DNA of 64,000 bases, taken from the NCBI GenBank assembly GCA_034509925.1, contig CM067530.1, positions 9,496,501 to 9,560,500 of the forward strand. The letters run 5' to 3'. A model generated the notes under the pieces. The model had not been told where the DNA came from. It was given only the letters and a program-made list of their open reading frames with translations, and did not search any database. This stretch comes from Hirudinaria manillensis. Taxonomy: Eukaryota > Annelida > Clitellata > Hirudinida > Hirudinidae. Below, one piece after another: positions 37,301 through 64,000 of this stretch (the first letter of the stretch is position 1; every line of letters starts with the position of its first letter). Both the position numbers and the translations under genes were made by a program.

Positions 37301-37809
37301 TTTAGAGACCCCGACATAAAGTATTTTATTCGAGCCCGTCTTGTTGGGCAATTGAATTGTGATGGTTTGCCGTGGTGGTTTCACACCGTGTTAAGGAAAT
37401 GGTCAGATTAATTTCTCTCTGTACTTGTTATTGCTCAATAGTTAGATTATGATAAATATAAATAATTAGATAATTAGATGTTTGCTTATTATGTACGTCT
37501 TAAATTAAAATTTATTAATTTATTTATTTATTAAAGCCCCTTCCTAATTCTTTCGAAATGTCGCGAGCATATGATAAGTGACATTGAAAAAATGTTAAAC
37601 GGAGACGAGATATGCGACGTGAGTGACCAAACTTTCGTAATCGTAAACATACGTTTCATTACAAAAATATGTTAATAATCAATGTTGTAATAATAGCAAA
37701 CGTATGTTAACAATATTATAATTATTATTTGATTGTAAAGTGACCTTTAAACTTAATTTATTTATAGATCACTAGGGAAAGCTTGTTTTACGTCTTAGGA
37801 AGCAACTGA
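34390..37809 (+). CDS. Unrecognised 564-aa helical protein, possibly mitochondrial
   Basis: Fifteen exons: 34390-34645, 34761-34807, 34881-34930, 35104-35195, 35272-35348, 35559-35668, 35785-35903, 35980-36075, 36299-36387, 36511-36666, 36733-36813, 36882-37145, 37268-37401, 37537-37618, 37768-37809. Every junction has GT-AG borders and the phases agree over 1695 nt. I do not recognise the family. The first 40 residues (MSQLIFKFLGNKYLSNLISI, then KRFESLVRHRP) are basic and hydroxylated without acidic residues until Glu24, which would fit a mitochondrial presequence. The rest is predicted by eye to be helical, with Leu/Ile-rich stretches (ILSLLLKSRTGRHVCQAIKF, LLWLSNLGNITGDLNPQERR) that could be an armadillo/HEAT-like array. 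Later segments carry Cys/Trp (VDRCHCND, GLPWWFHTVLRKC). There is no transmembrane segment, kinase motif or regular zinc-finger spacing. The ATG chosen is the first in an open 85-codon exon; upstream coding exons cannot be excluded. Confidence 0.8.
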
Positions 37810-38567
37810 ATATTAATTATTTCAGCGCCATGTTAATTCATTCAGTAGGAGTGGTCATCATATTTTTTTTTCGGTCCCCTCAATTTTTCGAATAATTTTC
37901 ACAAATATAAATTTTGTGCATTAAAAATTTGGTCATACAAGTTAAATTTTGTAAATGCCAGTTTGAAATCATGTAATAAACTCTAAAAGTTATTTATTAC
38001 CTGTTTTAGTAGAGAAATGCATGTAAATCGATTTGCTATTTTGTTCGTCACGGCAGTTAAGAGTCTCATAAGTTAAATATTAACTATTTGTTGGGGGTCG
38101 ATTAGATAGAGTTTTTAATAAGTTTCTTTATCAGGATCGTTAATTCGTAGATACAATTATATTAAATATATATAGTTTATAATATATATGTATATATAAG
38201 TATATATAAAGTGCAATACGTATATATAAGCATATACAAGGGTTTGCTTAGAAACTGCAAAAATATTTAATTATTTAAAGTACATATAATGTAATAATAA
38301 AATAAATGCGTAAAATGAATATTTTATGTAGCTTCATTTAGCTGAAAAGGCTGAAATTAAGGATAGTCCCTCTCTTATATTAACAGCACACACTGCACGC
38401 ACCTTAGGCTCTTAAAATGCGCTCGCTTTTTGAAAGGAGACATAGTTCTGAATAGTTTCACTCATGGATTTAGAGCAAGTGGATTAAGCATAGAAAAATA
38501 GTGCCGTGAGAAAGTGCAATATTTGTTCTGGTCATATTAAGTTGGGCTTCCGAGGGTGGTGACCAAG
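37810..38567. promoter_or_regulatory. Spacer and likely promoter of the integrin alpha gene
   Basis: About 760 bp between two same-strand genes. It contains a TATATA-rich tract at about 38160-38240. The stretch 38340-38567 is less repetitive and leads directly to the integrin ATG. No individual element is assigned. Confidence 0.4.
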
Positions 38568-61529
<22,962 letters not shown>

Positions 61530-63340
61530 CAAGGAATTTGCACAGAATTTCAGCAAAGAGTATTTAACATCCCAGCTCTATCTGCATGTTAACATCCACG
61601 CTTTTCTTTTTTTTTTGTCCACGAATGTATTCACTATTACGTGAATACAAATCCATGCCCTTTTTTATTTGTCCAAGTATGTATTTCCATCAACGTGCTA
61701 AGGTATGGTGGTTCCATATGAATTCTTATTTTTGATAAAGACTTTTACCTTTGTGCTTTGGAAAGACCAACAAAGCTGAATAGCTGAGCCTTTGCTTGTG
61801 CCTTCCTCGGTACTTATTTTCCTTTTTAAATGTTTTTAAATGTTTTCCAACAAAAAAAGAAAGAAAAAGAAGCTTTATTTACCAAATAATTTTAAGCAAT
61901 GTTTTTAAATGGTAAATATTTGTAGACATTTTGAACGTTGCGAATGAAGCAAAAATTTGTCGTGTTGCATGTGATTCTCGTGTTGCCGTGTGTGATGTTG
62001 TGAGTCGCCATTTGTCGTTGCGTGTTCTCATGCGAGAACATGGTGACACGAGGAAGATTCGTGTATTTTTAATCGCTTGAGGTCGCATTTAGTAAAAACA
62101 TTGCGGTTATGAGACCTGTTAACCTGTCTTCTCTGGGCCTTCATCTTAGTTTGGTCCGAAGAAATGATGACGCTGATAATGACGACAATGTTGCTGCTGC
62201 TGATGATGATGAAGATGATGATGACGGCGACCATAGGAGTGATAAATGATTTATTAATGTGCACGTTTAACTGGTGTATTTATTCTTACATGTGCATGAC
62301 CGTAAAAGTATTAGTATATATAATGAAGTCATCCACTTATTCAAATGTCTCAAGCCGTCATCTCAACCTTCATTTTGTCAAAACTGCGCTGCTCAAAATT
62401 CAAGCAACCGAACTCAGGAGTCATGAAATAACTGTTCCTCAATCAAACGCCAAATAAAAAACTGGATAACAAGTGGAACTAGTTGATCGTTGTGGATAAA
62501 ATATTATGGCAACAATTGTTTTTCTATAGCCTTGATTTTTAAGGCCTCTAAAGCTCAAAATACAGAAAACATGCACAATATCCATGCTGAACATTTCTCG
62601 TAATAAGAACCCTTATTAGTTCATCATTTCGTCAGTTTCGTCCTTCAAAGTTAACTTTTAACTCGGCTTTTAATTTTAAAATAAAAACAAATTCAAAGGT
62701 ATAATTAATGTTTAATTTTAACAACGGAATTACTCAACTAACACGCGTTTTCATTTTTTACCACTTTCCGTGCTTTTGGGTAATTTTGGACCTCAATATA
62801 AGCATCAAACAAAGATCGTAGAAATCATTTCTCAAAAAGCTGATTACAACTTTCATCTCTTCATTTTTGAGAATTCCACATGCACACATGCCTGGCCTTC
62901 TTTAATAATTAGAACTAGGGCAGAGGCTTCTCTTTCGCCATAAAAGTTGTTAAACCATCAAAAATCACGCCCAATCCTCATAGGTGGTTCACCGAAATGT
63001 TAAAGGAAATGAATATCTCCATTAGTTATTAGGCATTAAATATATCCTCAAAATTTAATATATCCTTGAATACTAACTTTCACATAGCAGTTAGATTGAG
63101 ATGGAATCAACAAAAATCGATATTGAGTAAGGCATTATCCATTTTTTAAATAGTTTATGTGACGTTAACTTATATTACATTAAATTATTTATTATTTGCA
63201 ATATTTCTTATGCATTCGTAAAACATTTGACAAGGTCAAACAGAAAGCATTCCATCCTCCCTAATAACTTTTAGTTGCCAGTGTTTTGTTTTCATTTTAT
63301 CGCTTATCCCACGACTAGAACAGCGTTAAATTCAGAAACC
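61530..63340. other. Spacer between integrin alpha and MRPS6
   Basis: About 1.8 kb between two same-strand genes, AT-rich. Contains a GAT-rich tract at about 62200-62230. The frame at 62164-62457 begins inside that tract and has no support. It must include the integrin 3' UTR and the MRPS6 promoter. Confidence 0.55.
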
Positions 63341-63841
63341 ATGCCGGGATATGAAATGTCTGTTATTTACAAAGTTTTGGAGCGAGTTAGTTTATTTTGT
63401 TATTTATTTTGATAGGATTAGCCCCTAAATTTGTACGAGGACATGCATTATATATATTCGACGCTTCATCTCAAAGGATTAGATTTTATGTCGAACTTGA
63501 TCTGAATCTACCAATTAAGCTAAACTAATGCTCACAAGCTATTGAAAATTTGCTTCAAATTATTTGGACCAACGCGAATATTTAATTTGAACCATGTAAA
63601 TCAAATAAAGATACTTAAAATGTAATATTGATATTGAGTTGAATGTACGGGAGTCTGCAAAATTGTTGTAAATATTTTAATAGCGTTGTTAATTCATTTA
63701 GCCAGAACTCACTAAGGCTATTCGAAGAACTCTTGATGCTGTAATAGAGAAGGGAGGAATAGTAAAATCCATAGAGAATGTCGGATTGAGGAAGCTTCCG
63801 CACAAGATGTTTAGGCACGGGATGCGCAATGACGTCGGAAA
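63341..63841 (+). CDS. MRPS6: Mitochondrial ribosomal protein bS6m, 5' part
   Basis: Exons 63341-63385 and 63702-63841 encode the first 61 residues plus two bases. The gene continues beyond the window after the donor GTGAGT. The product begins MPGYEMSVIYKVLERPELTK, followed by a helix (AIRRTLDAVIEKGGIV) and ENVGLRKLPHKM, the beta-alpha-beta start of the S6 fold. This matches MRPS6, whose family reads RYELxLIL...RPE...IENLGxRxLPY. bS6m is a structural protein of the mitochondrial small subunit, contacting 12S rRNA in the platform region. The start codon is the first possible one and aligns with the family N-terminus. Confidence 0.92.
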
Positions 63842-64000
63842 GTGAGTCCACAACAGCGTCGATAACCGATCTTTATGTAATCTTCACAGGAACGTTATGT
63901 TACGAGCCTGAGTTACCAGTCGAACATTTTGTTATTCATTATGAGCATATAAGACAATAACATAAAACATTACTAATTCAGGAATGACTGATTTTCCTTC

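Noticed and set aside
63615..63851. Minus-strand 78-codon frame
   Set aside because: It is antisense to the MRPS6 second exon, which matches the family and has proper splice sites.

Overview
The window is animal (metazoan) nuclear DNA. It is AT-rich, and its genes are cut into many small exons with GT-AG (and two GC-AG) introns packed with microsatellites and minisatellites. Gene content (JAK kinase, alpha-actinin, integrin alpha, mitochondrial bS6) and overall texture suggest an invertebrate, plausibly a lophotrochozoan such as a leech-like annelid. The species assignment is inference only. I rebuilt the genes by hand, by joining exons whose splice phases agree from end to end.

Layout. 96-2165 (-): short three-exon model with a CABLES-like FLSNISLDG motif. 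2708-4078 (+): RING/TRAF-type zinc-finger protein of 204 aa, similar to NRDP1/RNF41. 5589-15499 (-): complete 18-exon Janus kinase of 1119 aa (FERM, SH2, JH2 pseudokinase, JH1 kinase). 17130-17790 (+): decayed copy of the 3' end of the RING gene. 18066-22929 (-): gene for about 735 aa with four tandem ADF-H/cofilin-like domains, a possible signal peptide, and a glycine-rich tail built from microexons. 23867-32036 (-): complete 22-exon alpha-actinin of 895 aa. 34390-37809 (+): 15-exon gene for a 564-aa protein that I do not recognise. 38568-61529 (+): 24-exon integrin alpha of 1037 aa, whose introns hold the largest satellites here. 63341-63841 (+): first two exons of mitochondrial ribosomal protein bS6m (MRPS6), which runs off the right edge.

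Alpha-actinin links actin to integrin adhesions, and the tandem ADF-H protein belongs to an actin-binding fold. The middle of the window therefore puts actin/adhesion genes side by side, next to a JAK. Animals have no operons of the bacterial kind, so this may be chance.

The most novel item is the four-ADF-H gene. Each domain is encoded by three exons with the same phase pattern (0-1-2-0), which points to tandem duplication of a three-exon unit. The predicted N-terminus is hydrophobic like a signal peptide, and the tail is a run of 30-48 nt phase-0 exons. The 564-aa gene is the other undescribed candidate.
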